Origin: Yponomeuta sedellus
Lineage: Eukaryota; Arthropoda; Insecta; Lepidoptera; Yponomeutidae
NCBI GenBank assembly: GCA_934045075.1
Contig: OW203723.1
Location: 24,641,615 to 24,705,614 of the forward strand
Direction: 5' to 3'
Length of the DNA: 64,000 bases
Positions 1 through 11,441 of this stretch are shown here, piece by piece; within the stretch, counting starts at the first letter, position 1, and every line of letters begins with the position of its first letter. The notes beneath the pieces are model-generated. The model did not search any database. It saw only the letters and a program-made list of their open reading frames with translations, and was not told where the DNA came from. The position numbers and the translations under genes are program-made.

Positions 1-71
1 TTTTCGGCATTTTGCCACGAAGAAAACTCAAGCCATTCCGACAAGAATTTGTCGAGATCATTCGTTAACAG
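1..71 (+). other. possible exon end with strong donor
   Basis: The window opens in sequence ending AACAG|GTGAGA, a near-consensus splice donor at 71/72. The most protein-like frame meets a stop at 66-68, just before the donor, so this may be a 3' or 5' untranslated exon, or chance. It does not join in phase 0 to the exon at 3509. Weak. Confidence 0.2.
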
Positions 72-486
72 GTGAGATCCGATCTGTTAATCAATATTTA
101 TTATGTCGATGTCCTGTTTTGAAATTCCATTACCTACCAACTTCTGTAAGAAGCTTGTGACCAACTAAAGTTTAGTAAGCATCAGTACGAAAAACAATAG
201 AAAATTTGATCACTGCTCTAATTCCACGCTGGATGAATGCGAATGAAGTAATATTGTGAAATGTGGTGATGCCGAAATCTGATACTTTAAATGTTAATCG
301 ACTCTACCTCTTATGCCATGCCAGACACAAGCCGTGAGCTGCAGTCAAAGTGAGTTGACATGAGGTGTGCTAATGTCAGTAAGTGCTTTAGACCTTCGTG
401 CCGGACTTGACCCAACCCTAGCACTTGTCATAAGTGGCGTAATCAGCTAATAAACGGATTACAAAGAAATAGGTATTTGGATTATA
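72..486. other. non-coding, nothing recognised
   Basis: AT-rich sequence without a supportable exon, repeat or RNA gene. Confidence 0.4.
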
Positions 487-1727
487 GACGACCTCTGGCG
501 CAGCGGTAGCGCATCTGCCTACCATGCAAGAGGTCCCGGATTCGAACCCCGACTGGTGACAAAAAAAACCAGGTCTTGGATTACACTATTTTTATTTTTA
601 ATGCACTAACCCGTGCTAAGGAACAAATTTAAAAACCTATTTAGAGGTTAAAAATTTCACCCATGCCGGGATTCGAACCCGCAACCTCTGGCTATCCGTA
701 CCAGCGCTCTACCAATTGAGCCAATGGGCGACTCACGGCATCAGTGAAATTTCGAACCTCTTTACAATATTCTCTGTATTAAGTACAGGCAGCGACATCT
801 GACTCAAGCAAATTGCATTACTTACAGCCCCGACTACCTACTTTGCAGTTAGGTTTTAACATCGGAACGATATCACTGTACCCACATGATTACACTATTT
901 TTATTTTTAATGCACTAACCCGTGCTAAGGAACAAATTTAAAAACCTATTTAGAGGTTAAAAATTTCACCCATGCCGGGATTCGAACCCGCAACCTCTGG
1001 CTATCCGTACCAGCGCTCTACCAATTGAGCCATCAATCATGTGGGTACAGTGATATCGTTCCGATGTTAAAACCTAACTGCAAAGTAGGTAGTCGGGGCT
1101 GTAAGTAATGCAATTTGCTTGAGTCAGATGTCGCTGCCTGTACTTAATACAGAGAATATTGTAAAGAGGTTCGAAATTTCACTGATGCCGTGAGTCGCCC
1201 ATTGGCTCAATTGGTAGAGCGCTGGTACGGATAGCCAGAGGTTGCGGGTTCGAATCCCGGCATGGGTGAAATTTTTAACCTCTAAATAGGTTTTTAAATT
1301 TGTTCCTTAGCACGGGTTAGTGCATTAAAAATAAAAATAGTGTAATCATGTGGGTACAGTGATATCGTTCCGATGTTAAAACCTAACTGCAAAGTAGGTA
1401 GTCGGGGCTGTAAGTAATGCAATTTGCTTGAGTCAGATGTCGCTGCCTGTACTTAATACAGAGAATATTGTAAAGAGGTTCGAAATTTCACTGATGCCGT
1501 GAGTCGCCCATTGGCTCAATTGGTAGAGCGCTGGTACGGATAGCCAGAGGTTGCGGGTTCGAATCCCGGCATGGGTGAAATTTTTAACCTCTAAATAGGT
1601 TTTTAAACAGGTCTTGGATGTTTACATGTTTGTGATGTCGTTGTTTCTGGTTCCCACGACACAGGGTATCCTAGTATGGGGTCAGAAGCAATTAATGTGC
1701 CTGTATGTAAATGTGATGTTATGTTAT
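487..1727 (+). mobile_element. SINE B (tRNA-like head), split by a SINE A composite
   Basis: A tRNA-like head with box A and box B (487-560) is followed by an A-rich linker, then CAGGTCTTGGA. The body resumes at 1608 with the same 11 bases and runs to about 1727. Other copies of this family in the window (for example 53449-53646) are continuous, so 581-1607 is an insertion with an 11-bp target-site duplication (570-580 and 1608-1618). Confidence 0.8.
581..1607. mobile_element. inverted cluster of four SINE A copies
   Basis: Two copies lie on the minus strand (581-888 and 889-1032, the second truncated) and two on the plus strand (1036-1344 and 1345-1607). Each has a 5' segment, a tRNA-like part with box B GGTTCGAATCC, the motif CCTCTAAATAGG and an A/T-rich tail. 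Two near-identical tandem dimers therefore face each other head to head around 1034, and the whole unit is flanked by an 11-bp duplication of SINE B. Confidence 0.8.
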
Positions 1728-1969
1728 TCATTTCTAAACAAAGTATCGAATAACGGGCGCGTATAGAATCGAACAATGAGGTGCCGGCCGGGCTTTGCCT
1801 GCCACACACTTCTCTGAATTCAGAAAACTGGCTAGTAAACCAAAGTCGCTCTCATGTTACATGCACCGAACGCTATGGGTCTGCAAACACCCACCACGTC
1901 ACCTGGAAAACACACCTGTTGAGTCTTGCTACGTAGAGCATAAGAACGAATATTGATACATTTGAGTTT

Positions 1970-2176
1970 TAAAAACCTATTTAGAGCCTAAAAATTTCAC
2001 CCATGCCGGGATTCGAACCCGCAACCTCTGGCTATCCGTGCCAGATAGCCACGGCTGGCACGGATAGCCAGAGGTTGCGGGTTCGAATCCCGGCATGAGT
2101 GAAATTTTTAGCCTCTAAATAGGTTTTTAAATTTGTCCTTAGCACGGGTTAGTGCATTAAAAATAAAAATAGTATA
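1970..2176 (+). mobile_element. fold-back SINE A insertion
   Basis: It starts with a reverse-complement piece of SINE A, turns in the tRNA-like part near 2045, then reads the plus-strand tRNA-like part and tail. The 12-bp target-site duplication ACATTTGAGTTT lies at 1958-1969 and 2177-2188. Confidence 0.8.
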
Positions 2177-2188
2177 ACATTTGAGTTT

Positions 2189-2929
2189 GGAAAGATTACG
2201 GCGGCGGTCCTAAGGTCTACATAACAGGCGGTATCTACCTGATAGTTGATTATCTAGTTACCAGCCTGAGATAGGCGAGACGTGTTGTTTAATAACAGAT
2301 TACACGTCCAATAGGCTTGTAAATACTGACAGCTGTCAATAAAGATTGTAGAGTAATCGTACAATTACCTATTCAAAGAAATAAAACGAAAAGTGTAGGC
2401 ACTACTTTTTTAACCTAACCAAAAAAAAATTTTCGTAGATTTAGCTGGTAGAATCGCTCAGGCATCTGAGTAGGTACCTCAGGCACTTGGTTCCCTCGTG
2501 ATGTTTTCCACCACCGTTAGTCACTGCTATTGGTACTACAAATTCATAAAAGAACCATCAAGAACAACGATATTGGCATGCACATGCCACATGCCTGTCA
2601 TGCATCGAACCCAGACATTCTCGAATGTCACATTTTTCTTTCATGGGCTCCATCGCTCGTGTACCTAAACTTATGGATAGTCTGACATTATAGTCTATGG
2701 ACCTATCATCTCCACCCAAATGCTCTATGTGCTTTGAACGCCGTGTGAGCCATTAATTCGTTACCATTTATTCATCATCATAAGCATTAGCGTTTGTTAC
2801 GGACAATTTAAGCAGGGCCTGAGAGTTAGATACTTCTTTGAATGACTAAAAAGGCTGATTACTAATCGGACTTTTTAGTCATCAGCGATTAAAGAGCGAT
2901 ATTTAGGACACATATAAAGGAAGAGCCCG
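2189..2929. other. non-coding, nothing recognised
   Basis: AT-rich intergenic or intronic DNA. A short inverted repeat built on GACTAAAAAG/CTTTTTAGTC occurs near 2843-2880. No exon supported. Confidence 0.35.
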
Positions 2930-3190
2930 GAGGCGGGTCGAAATGGGTTGGTGCCTTCTGGGTCTCTTGTCCGCCAGTGCCAGGCACCATACTTCGTCGC
3001 AGGGCTAGCGATCTGGAGGATCTCTACACGGTGCTCGAGAAAACTGAGTGCCCTCCAAAGTTACTAATGGTGATCAAATCCTTTCAATAGGACTTAAACT
3101 ATCGTAATGTGCCTATTACGATTTGTGTGCCTAATGAGCCCCAACATCAAAGGTTTGCTGGAAGAGAATGTTTCTTGCGTTAAGCACCCC
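2930..3190 (+). pseudogene. degenerate LINE reverse-transcriptase fragment
   Basis: One frame around 3006-3090 reads DLEDLYTVLEKTECPPKLL, resembling the region of non-LTR reverse transcriptases just before the thumb. It is interrupted by a stop at about 3088 and is not a functional gene. Confidence 0.4.
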
Positions 3191-3287
3191 CCTGTACATT
3201 TAGCCATATAATTAGTGCAATAAAGTACTAAAATAATATTAATAATATTGTACTTATTCCAAAAATGTTTTGTAAGAGGGCTCTAAA

Positions 3288-3455
3288 GTCACCTTCTTCT
3301 TCTTCAAGCTATATTAGTCCACTGCTGGACACAACCTTCCCCTATACAGATCGCCATAACGCAAGGTTGTGCCATCATTGAGGGGTAATGCACATAATCC
3401 CCACGCTGGGCATACGGGTTGGGGATCGCAGTTCGGTGGAATTGTACTGCATTCA
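3288..3455 (-). repeat. repeat D (LINE 3' end), minus strand
   Basis: Begins CTTCTTCTTCAAGCTATATT and contains the block about a 'tagtccactgctggac' core also seen at 29262, 37690, 48160, 49031, 54795 and 35780. At 35516-35838 the block follows an RTE-like LINE C-terminus, so it is probably that LINE's 3' end. Confidence 0.65.
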
Positions 3456-3508
3456 TAAAGTTACCTAAAATAAATGATAATTCTAAATTAATTAATCAAT
3501 AATTCCAG

Positions 3509-3670
3509 GTCTTTGGCATAGCACTGACGCTCCTCTACGAATGGATGTTGAGTGCTGTTGGCGACCTCTGGTCCAACCTCACCCTCTGTGCGCTACTGGC
3601 CCTCGGCACCGGCATCACGGCTGCTATCCGGTCCGACCTCCGGCGCCAAGCGGCACAAGCTAAGGGATAA
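3509..3670 (+). CDS. last coding exon of an unidentified membrane protein gene
   Basis: Acceptor AATTCCAG at 3501-3508 opens a phase-0 frame of 53 codons ending at TAA 3668-3670. The peptide is rich in Leu, Ala and Gly with two hydrophobic stretches (roughly residues 1-17 and 25-40) and a basic, Ala/Gln-rich hydrophilic tail, as expected for a C-terminal membrane segment with a short tail. Codon use is GC-rich compared with the flanks. I do not recognise the family, and no earlier exon joins convincingly inside the window. A protein-level search with this exon would identify it. Confidence 0.55.
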   Translation, partial: VFGIALTLLYEWMLSAVGDLWSNLTLCALLALGTGITAAIRSDLRRQAAQAKG

Positions 3671-3978
3671 ACGGATCTGTATCGTAGGCCTTAAGTTTGA
3701 CAATGCCGTGCATCGTCTTTGGTTTATTTTTTTAATTAATTTTAATGGCTTCTTTTACGGATAAACCAAAAAGTTCGGAACCATCTTCTCTTTACTCTCT
3801 TGGTATTATTACCGCTATGATTTTTTTTAATTCGTTTTTATTGGTTTCTTTTACAATCCAACCAAAATGTTCTAACCTCCTTTACAATCCAACCAAAATG
3901 TTCTAACCTATAATTCTCTTTGCTCTACGACCAATAACAGGCGCGTGTCATAGGTATGTACAAGAAAGAATGTTATAG

Positions 3979-4189
3979 AGTGCGTTCACATTAACTTGAC
4001 GCGTGAGAGAATTGGTAGCACTGAGATGTTTACTGTTACCATGTTAAATAAGAAATCATTCCCATTACTTGGGGAAAATAAAAGGATTGAGGGCTTGTTT
4101 TACCATCTTCCGATTAGGTCCAAAAGCTAATTCACATGTTATGTCCTTGTTACCAATTCTCTCACGCGTCAAGTAAATGTGAACGCACT
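3979..4189. mobile_element. 211-bp MITE, copy 1
   Basis: Terminal inverted repeats of about 39 bp begin AGTGCGTTCACATTAACTTG and end with the complement ...CGCACT. Nearly identical to the copy at 5326-5536. No coding capacity. Confidence 0.8.
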
Positions 4190-5325
4190 TTACTAACAAT
4201 ACTCGATGCAATCTTTTTAACAATTTATCCAAGTGATACGATACCTGAAAAGTCGTCTCAAAAGTAGCTACCTAATAATTATAAGGATTCAGTATTGAAA
4301 AAAAAACATAGTGTTTTCTTTACTCTCCAATCAGTCACAGGCGCTTAATTTAATTTATGTTATGTTATCCTCATTCAATATTTTTAAATATTTAATGAGA
4401 TTGGAAAAACCGTGTCAAAAGTATTTTGTAGCCTGTATAAATAAATACCTACCATGTTCTATAAATACTATGTGTTCCAGGTGGATTTATGCTAAGCCCC
4501 ATGATAGTTTAAATATTTTGAAAATGCATTTACGTATTTATGTGGATTTTAGCGTAATTTATTAAAGGCATTTTGGGACATGTAGGTATTGGTATATTAA
4601 ATAAAAAGTTTGGAACGAATTTTACTACCTAGGTACTTAGAAAACTTCTTCCTGTTACCCACGGATGTTGACATCCGTGCTGTTACCATTAAATAAGACA
4701 ATAATGTTCTCACCTTTGATGTCTTTATATAGGATTTAAAATAAATTTCAATTTTGTTGTCAGGATGTTAGATGGTACTAATAGTACATGGTACTAGAGT
4801 GTAGTAAAATATTAACGACAATAATTGATATGACCTTATCTACAAGTAAGAGAAAAAAATGAGAAGTATTTTGCCAAAATAATGTTTAGAAAGTTCTACT
4901 TACAGCATAAAAATATTTTAATTGTATTTATTGTAAGCAATCAATTTTAATTTTAGAATTAAAATGTATTCTAGTTGTAAGCAAATAAGTATTTCGATTT
5001 AAGTACATACCTAGTGTTGATCCTGCAAAAATAAATGTTGCTTTGTACTATTGCACTTAATGAATGACTTGTAACTTCTTGTTAACTGGCCCTTGTTAGA
5101 GGCTATAGTAATTTATGTTTTTGAATTGTAGGTAGCATGGTTGAATTTAAATGTAGGCTGATACCGAATAGAGACCATAGTCAATGTTTAAATAAAGAAT
5201 TTGGAATCTCAACCAGTCAAGCAAAAAAATAACTCCGTGAAATAACATTCACAGATTACAAAGACATATTAATAGCATTCACTGTCAACAACTCAGGCTT
5301 GGGATATTATCTGGTAGGTAGGTAC

Positions 5326-5536
5326 AGTGCGTTCACATTAACTTGACGCGTGAGAGAATTGGTAGCACTGAGATGTTTACTGTTACCATGTTAAATAAGA
5401 AATCATTCCCATTACTTGGGGAAAATAAAAGGATTGAGGGCTTGTTTTACCATCTTCCGATTAGGTCCAAAAGCTAATTCACATGTTATGTCCTTGTTAC
5501 CAATTCTCTCACGCGTCAAGTTAATGTGAACGCACT
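5326..5536. mobile_element. 211-bp MITE, copy 2
   Basis: Same element as 3979-4189, same orientation and length. Flanked on both sides by GTAC, a possible 4-bp target-site duplication. The inverted repeats contain the palindrome-like GACGCGTGAGAGAATTGG. Confidence 0.8.
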
Positions 5537-6635
5537 GTACCTATCAATTAAGTAAGTACTTTGGTGTGGTGATTTTAAGGCTTGTGAATTTTGTTATTAG
5601 TAAAAAACACGGAACAATACAAAACGGACATTATTTAAAAAAAAAGTTTACAAACTTTTTTGAATTTGGATTTCGCGCGTCATTTGCGTTCGAGAATCAA
5701 CTGTCATTGCTGTTAAAATGGATTTTTGTCATGATTTGTCACGAATCTGACAATCTGACACAACTCTTTCGCGTGTTTTAAAAATGTTATGCTGAACCAG
5801 CGCTAAAACCTAATTAGTATTGTTGTCCTCTATTGCGTTTATTACGTAAGTGAATAAATAATAAAAGAATAAATGTTTTAATGTTTATTGTTTTAAAATA
5901 AACTTGTTGATGGTCATCAATTTACTGTTTTATCATTTTGCTTATTCTATATCTACTTATTACCCACGTTTTAGGGTTCCCTTTTTCAAAAAATAGGTAC
6001 CCAGGATGTCCGTCGTTCCGCCCCATCCGGCCATCGATCTATCCATCATTAAATAGGTACCCTTTTCGTTAGAAAATTGTTATAAAGCGCGTTGAAAAAA
6101 GCGACCTATTACTTACAAGGGATACATAGTAGGTGTACAGCTATAAATTGCAGGTAGAAAAAATTTCAAACTTTTAACTCACTATCTTTAAAGTCAATAT
6201 ACCTACTTTAAATTTCTTGAAAAAGTGAACTTGAACGAGAGAAGGCTACTTTGTCCTAAAGTCGCCTGCATGTACACACACGAAAACCTGTAAGTGCCTT
6301 TTGCACCCGGCCGCCCGTTCGGTCGCCGGGCTGGGTAAAGCAGATTGTACATAGGAGCTCCAATGACAGCTTTAACATGCACAACAACCGGCCGGCAACC
6401 GGAGCTCATACATTACTACTTTACCCGACTGCATGCACCGTGCATGTGAAAAGGCACTTCAACACCACACAGTCGACATTATCGTCCGTGCGCTCTATTC
6501 CATTTCGTAATTTTGTGGCTTTGCTAGTAAAAAAAAAATGGTTGATCGATGTGTGGTAAATGTACGAAGCTGCAAATAAACAACTATAGAACATTTTTCC
6601 CTACAAAATTAAGCGAGAAAGTAAAGCTATTCAAC

Positions 6636-6902
6636 AAACACTGTTTAAATTCTAAATTTCAAATCTCTAGTTCAATTAGAAGTACCCTAGACTTTTGAGA
6701 ATCCATCAGTGAGTGAGCCAGTGAGTGCACTTTGTAAACTATACTTGCTGGATGCGTAAAATTTTGAGTAATAATTAATTACGTATTATTATTTAATTGT
6801 TCTTACACTATCAGCTAAGAGCATGGAGCTGATGCGTGTTTCAATACATCAGAGCACTACATTGTGTTTGTTTGGGGTGTTAAAAATGTTCTAAAGTGCT
6901 TG
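6636..6902. repeat. 267-bp direct repeat, left copy (LINE target-site duplication)
   Basis: Nearly identical over 267 bases to 12962-13228, with the only clear differences near its end. It bounds the LINE at 6903-12961 on the left. It carries no transposon features itself and appears to be duplicated host sequence from upstream of the RPGRIP1L promoter. Confidence 0.85.
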
Positions 6903-7093
6903 TCCTCTTCCTTCGGATCGCGCTACCGCATAGACGTGTGCTTCGTAAATATAAATTCATTTATTGAAAGCCTCTTGTAACCATTTAACCTGAACCTCGT
7001 TTACGTTGAATTGTCGAGTTATAAAGTGTCAACGCTTTCTGGCCGAGATAAGGTGTTGAAGTGCGACCACGATAACTTCGAACATCTCTAATA

Positions 7094-7984
7094 ATGTATC
7101 GGTCTCCTACGCAAGGTGGGTCTGACTCCAATTTAAGCCGGCCTGATGACGCTCCTGACTATATCCATCCAGACAACACTACAGCAAGACAAAAACGTAA
7201 ACGCGCGGATGAAAACCTTACAGATATTGTGTCCTCCCAATTAAAGACATTTAAAGATGAAATGATTGCAATACTGCAAAACTGGAGGGCGGAGGATGAA
7301 TTGAAACAAAAGAAATGGGACCTGACGCTCTCTGATATTCAAAGTACAACTCATGAACTTGAAAAGTCCATGTCACATATGTCATCCCAAGTCGATGAAC
7401 ATGCTGTTAAGCTGACTGTGCTTGAACAGCACCATACAACACAGGATCAGACTGTCGCCGCACTAAGAAATGAAGTGGAATATCTTCGCCGTGAATCTCG
7501 GAAAACTTTTATAGAGGTGAGGAATATTCCATCTGAGCCTAATGAATCGACAACTACTCTGACCAATGCTATACTTGGCTTATGCAAGACTCTAAAGACA
7601 GACACTAGTGCTTCAGAGATAAAGGACATTTACAGAATCCCTGGAAAACGTGATGCAAACAAGCCAGTGGTGGTCGAATTTGCTACCAAAGAAAGAAAGT
7701 TAAGCATTCTGAAAGCTGCCAAGAATTTCAACATACAAAATAAAAACTCTAAGCTTAATGCGACGCATCTGGGTGTAATGAACCACTCTACGCCGATTTA
7801 CGTGGCTGACCATCTGACCCCGCTTGCTAACAGGTTGTACTTCCTCGCTCGAGATCTGGTCAAGACTAGCCTGTTCAAGTATTGCTGGACTTCAAACGGT
7901 AAAATTTTTGTGAAGAAAGATGACGATTCATCTAATATACTCATCATGACCGAAGCCCAAGTTCAGCAACTGAAGTCAATGTGA
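7094..7984 (+). CDS. LINE ORF1 protein, nucleic-acid-binding chaperone-like
   Basis: An intact 296-residue frame. An acidic, charged N-terminus with KRKRAD (residues 33-38) is followed by a predicted coiled coil at about 45-135, then a conserved C-terminal half (about 138-296) with FIEVRNIP, DIYRIPGK and KPVVVEF. The end (YCWTSNGKIFVKKDD) resembles the domain shared between insect LINE ORF1 proteins and the baculovirus few-polyhedra protein family. In LINEs, ORF1 binds element RNA. ATG at 7094 is the first in frame after the leader. There are no zinc knuckles. Confidence 0.75.
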   Translation: MYRSPTQGGSDSNLSRPDDAPDYIHPDNTTARQKRKRADENLTDIVSSQLKTFKDEMIAILQNWRAEDELKQKKWDLTLSDIQSTTHELEKSMSHMSSQVDEHAVKLTVLEQHHTTQDQTVAALRNEVEYLRRESRKTFIEVRNIPSEPNESTTTLTNAILGLCKTLKTDTSASEIKDIYRIPGKRDANKPVVVEFATKERKLSILKAAKNFNIQNKNSKLNATHLGVMNHSTPIYVADHLTPLANRLYFLARDLVKTSLFKYCWTSNGKIFVKKDDDSSNILIMTEAQVQQLKSM

Positions 7985-8154
7985 CTGTATGGTTTGATTT
8001 TTTTAATTACATTTACTTTTTTTTATTATTCTTTACTTTTGCAACAATGTGCTAGTTGCTTATTTAGCTACTTCATAGTATTAAGAAAGCCTCTTTGTAA
8101 TGTATGCGTGTATAGTTGCAATAACAGCAATCTAAATGGCAGATTTATCGGAAT

Positions 8155-11153
8155 TTGCCCTTCCACAGTAGTAATACTATTAAGATTCCCCCAAACAACA
8201 CATACATTATGTTTAATAACTTAGAAGAGGTAGTAGACGACATTAATGCCAATGTCAAAGTCGGAGACTCATTTTTGATTGAAAAAGCCGAGGAATGTGG
8301 GAAACTAATTAATGAGCCACACAAAAAGTTAAAAATTATAGTCCAAAACATTAGGAGTATTGACTGTAACTTTAATGACTTTATTCTATTTACCACAAGA
8401 CTTAACCTTGATTGCGATATTATTGTGCTAACAGAGTGTTGGTTGCAACATGTACCCAATTTGCCATCCATTCCTAATTTCTACTGCTTTGCTACTCAGA
8501 GACACAAAAATCAAAACAGTGGTGTTGTGATCTATGCCCGTGTTTCTTTATATGTTGCTGTCATTGAACCTGTACTTGATGATGCTGATTGCCTAGTGGT
8601 TAAAATAGGGACCAGTCATGCTATTGTATGCGTCTATAGATCACCCTCTATTACTGTCATAAATCGCTTTCAATCGTCATTAGACAATGTTATTGGTGAC
8701 CTTAAGATATTTCCCAATTTATTTCTACTTGGTGATTTGAATATAGACATTAAAGACAATAACATTGACCCGAGATCAGGCTACTATTTCAATTAGCTGG
8801 GTATGGTCTATTGCCAGGGCATTTATTCCCCACTCGTGGATTAAATTGCATTGATCACTGTTTTTCCAAGGCTACAAATAGTGTAACAACGATAGTATGC
8901 CAAAATTCTGTTACTGATCATAGTAGTATAATTCTGTCCGCCTTATATAATCCTAAAAAACCCCCCAAATTACAACCAACTGTAACTAAAATCGACTATG
9001 CAAAGGCTATAAACGAGCTCCAGGCTATTGACTGGGATTTAATCCTCAATTCAGATGATCCAAATGTAGTAACCCAAATATTCCTGAATACCGTATCAAC
9101 CATTATCATTAAATACACCACTTGTCATAAAGTACCAAGAAAACGAGTCAATTTAAAGCCTTGGATAACGCCTGGACTTGTTCGATGTATGCGCTGGAGG
9201 GACAGGCTACATTTAAAAGTTAAAAAGCATCCAACTGATACAATTTTGCACCTTTCATATAAGCGTTATCGCAATTTGTGCACAAATTTACTTCACCGTT
9301 TAAAAAGAGCCTATGAACGGTCCGAATTGAATAAGCACCATGGTGATATAAAAAAACTTGGCATGTTATTAAGCAAATTTGTAATATAAATAGTAACCGT
9401 AATTCTTCTGTCGAATTACTAAAAATCAAGCCCTCTGCTCAAGAATCTGTTAATTATATTAATAACTTTTTTGTTAATGTTGGCCGCAAACTTGCAAACA
9501 AAACTTTAACCGATATGAAAAAGACTGAAGCTAGTTTGGCATCAGAGGTGAAGTCCTCCCAAGCCGTTACTTTTTCTCTCACTCTCTTCCCTACAGATGA
9601 ACTTGAAGTTAGGGAAACCATCATATCCTTAAAATCGACCTCATCAACTGGAAGAGACGGTATTTCAGCCATATTCTTAAAACATGCTGTGAACTGTGTC
9701 TCTAAACCTATTTCTTATTTATCAAACTTGTGCCTATCAAGTGGCACCTTCCCGAATTTACTTAAGGAAGCAATTGTTATACCAGTGCATAAGACGGGGG
9801 ATAGAGACAGTATTGACAATTATAGACCTATTTCTCTTCTGCCCTCCCTGGCTAAAATCCTGGAAAAAATAATTAACACTAGATTGCTACACTACTTAGA
9901 GACAAATAAACTTCTTTCTCCTAATCAATTTTGTTTTAGACATACAAAATCAACAGTAGTTGCCATTGAATCTTTAGTCACACATGTAGTTGGAAAACTA
10001 GACAAAAACAACAAATGCCTTGGCATTTTCCTGGATCTAGCCAAGGCTTTCGATACTGTCTCTATCCCTTTACTATTGCGGAAGCTTGAGTGCCTTGGGG
10101 TTCGTGGTACGCCACTCGCGCTTCTTACAGATTACTTAAGTAACAGATCCCAAGTAGTTAGAGTTGATGAGGTCCTTAGTGATAAATGTAACGTCCGTTT
10201 TGGAGTGCCACAGGGCTCAGTCTTGGGTCCAACCCTTTTCTTGGTCTATATCAATGAGCTCTGTAACAAACAATTATGTAATGCTAAAATAATAACTTTT
10301 GCAGACGACACTGTTATAGTTTTTAATGGGGTATCTTGGGATGACGTAAAAAAAGTTGCAGAGACAGGCTTCAGAGAGATTATAGAATGGCTTAACTTAA
10401 ATCTTCTTACCTTAAACTATTCTAAAACGAAATATATTACATTTTCCCTAAGAAATAATACACAGCCACGAGCTAGTCTTAATATCAAGGCTCATACTTG
10501 TGCTGATTTGACTAATTGTAAGTGCTACGCTTTATCCTCAACTGACAAAATTAGGTATCTGGGCATTATTGTCGATAGGAATCTCAGGTGGAAAGACCAC
10601 ATTGAAATGCTCAGTAAAAGAATTAGAAAATTAATGTGTATTTTCAAAAAACTAAGGCATGTCAATGATTTGCGTACTATTATGATGACGTATTTTGCAC
10701 TCTGTCAATCTGTGATTGCTTACGGTATAGTTTCCTGGGGTAGTGCAAACAAAACCGTCCTTATTAAGATTGAAAGAGCTCAAAGAGCTGTTCTAAAAGT
10801 AATTCTTTTTAAGAATTTTCGTTATCCTACTGTCAAATTGTACGACGAGGCCAATGTGCTAACTGTTCGACAATTATTTCTAAAACATCTAACGTTAAGG
10901 CAACACCAGCTGCCGAAACTAGATTTAAGCTCCTCAAGAAATAAGTACAGGGTATTTTGTATAGGTACCCATATGTAAAACGAAATTTGCCCAAAGTTTC
11001 TCGGCGTTTTTAGGTCCATACTTATATAACAAAATCAATCGGCACCTTAGTATAAGTAATTATACAAGATTTAATTGTAAGACCTGTCCTAATAATTATT
11101 TAAAGAAATTAAATTATAATTCAACAGAACATTTACTTAAAATTCTAACCTAG
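8155..11153 (+). pseudogene. LINE ORF2: endonuclease and reverse transcriptase, frameshifted
   Basis: A plausible start is ATG 8209. Segment 1 (to 8796) is an APE-type endonuclease with VQNIRSI, a TECWL motif and LLGDLNID. A frame change near 8796-8811 leads to segment 2 (to about 9389), which has the endonuclease end DHCF...TDHSSI. A second change near 9380 leads to the reverse transcriptase frame (to 10978), with NYRPISLLP, a GIFLDLAKAFDTV motif, GVPQGSVLGP and the catalytic TFADDTV. Further breaks lead to a likely C-terminus stopping at 11151-11153. With at least two frame breaks in ORF2 the copy cannot retrotranspose by itself. Confidence 0.8.
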
Positions 11154-11375
11154 GTATCAATGTATTTTTTATATCTACCTATCGATAATACAACCTAAAT
11201 CAATTATTTTATACAATTAAGAGGCAGCTCTCACTGGACTGTAATATGGTTAATCTGCCTGTTCCAGTACAGGAGTTAAAATAATCTTACAAGTTCGAAG
11301 TTTTTGTGGTCTAACTTTACCGGAATATAAGAAACAACTTATTAAGGTCTGTTTTGTATAGTCTTCTTTCAGGCT

Positions 11376-11441
11376 AAAAATGCGACTTTAACGAGCATGA
11401 CATAAGGAGTCTTATGTCATGCTCGTTAAAGTCGCATTTTC
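11376..11441. repeat. perfect palindrome
   Basis: Two arms of about 30 bases (AAATGCGACTTTAACGAGC...) separated by GAGT. Inside the LINE 3' region. It may be a tiny fold-back element. Confidence 0.7.

Larger units (their letters stand above)
3671..6635. other. intergenic or 3' UTR DNA with two MITE copies
   Basis: Mostly AT-rich with AATAAA-type hexamers (for example near 4440, 4599 and 5190) that could end the upstream gene. Apart from the MITEs at 3979 and 5326 I see a GC-rich patch at 6300-6480, but no exon I can support. Confidence 0.45.

Noticed and set aside
645..1577. tRNA genes with good box A and box B
   Set aside because: All copies continue into SINE bodies and tails, lack a normal anticodon loop (no T before the anticodon), and are dispersed with target-site duplications.
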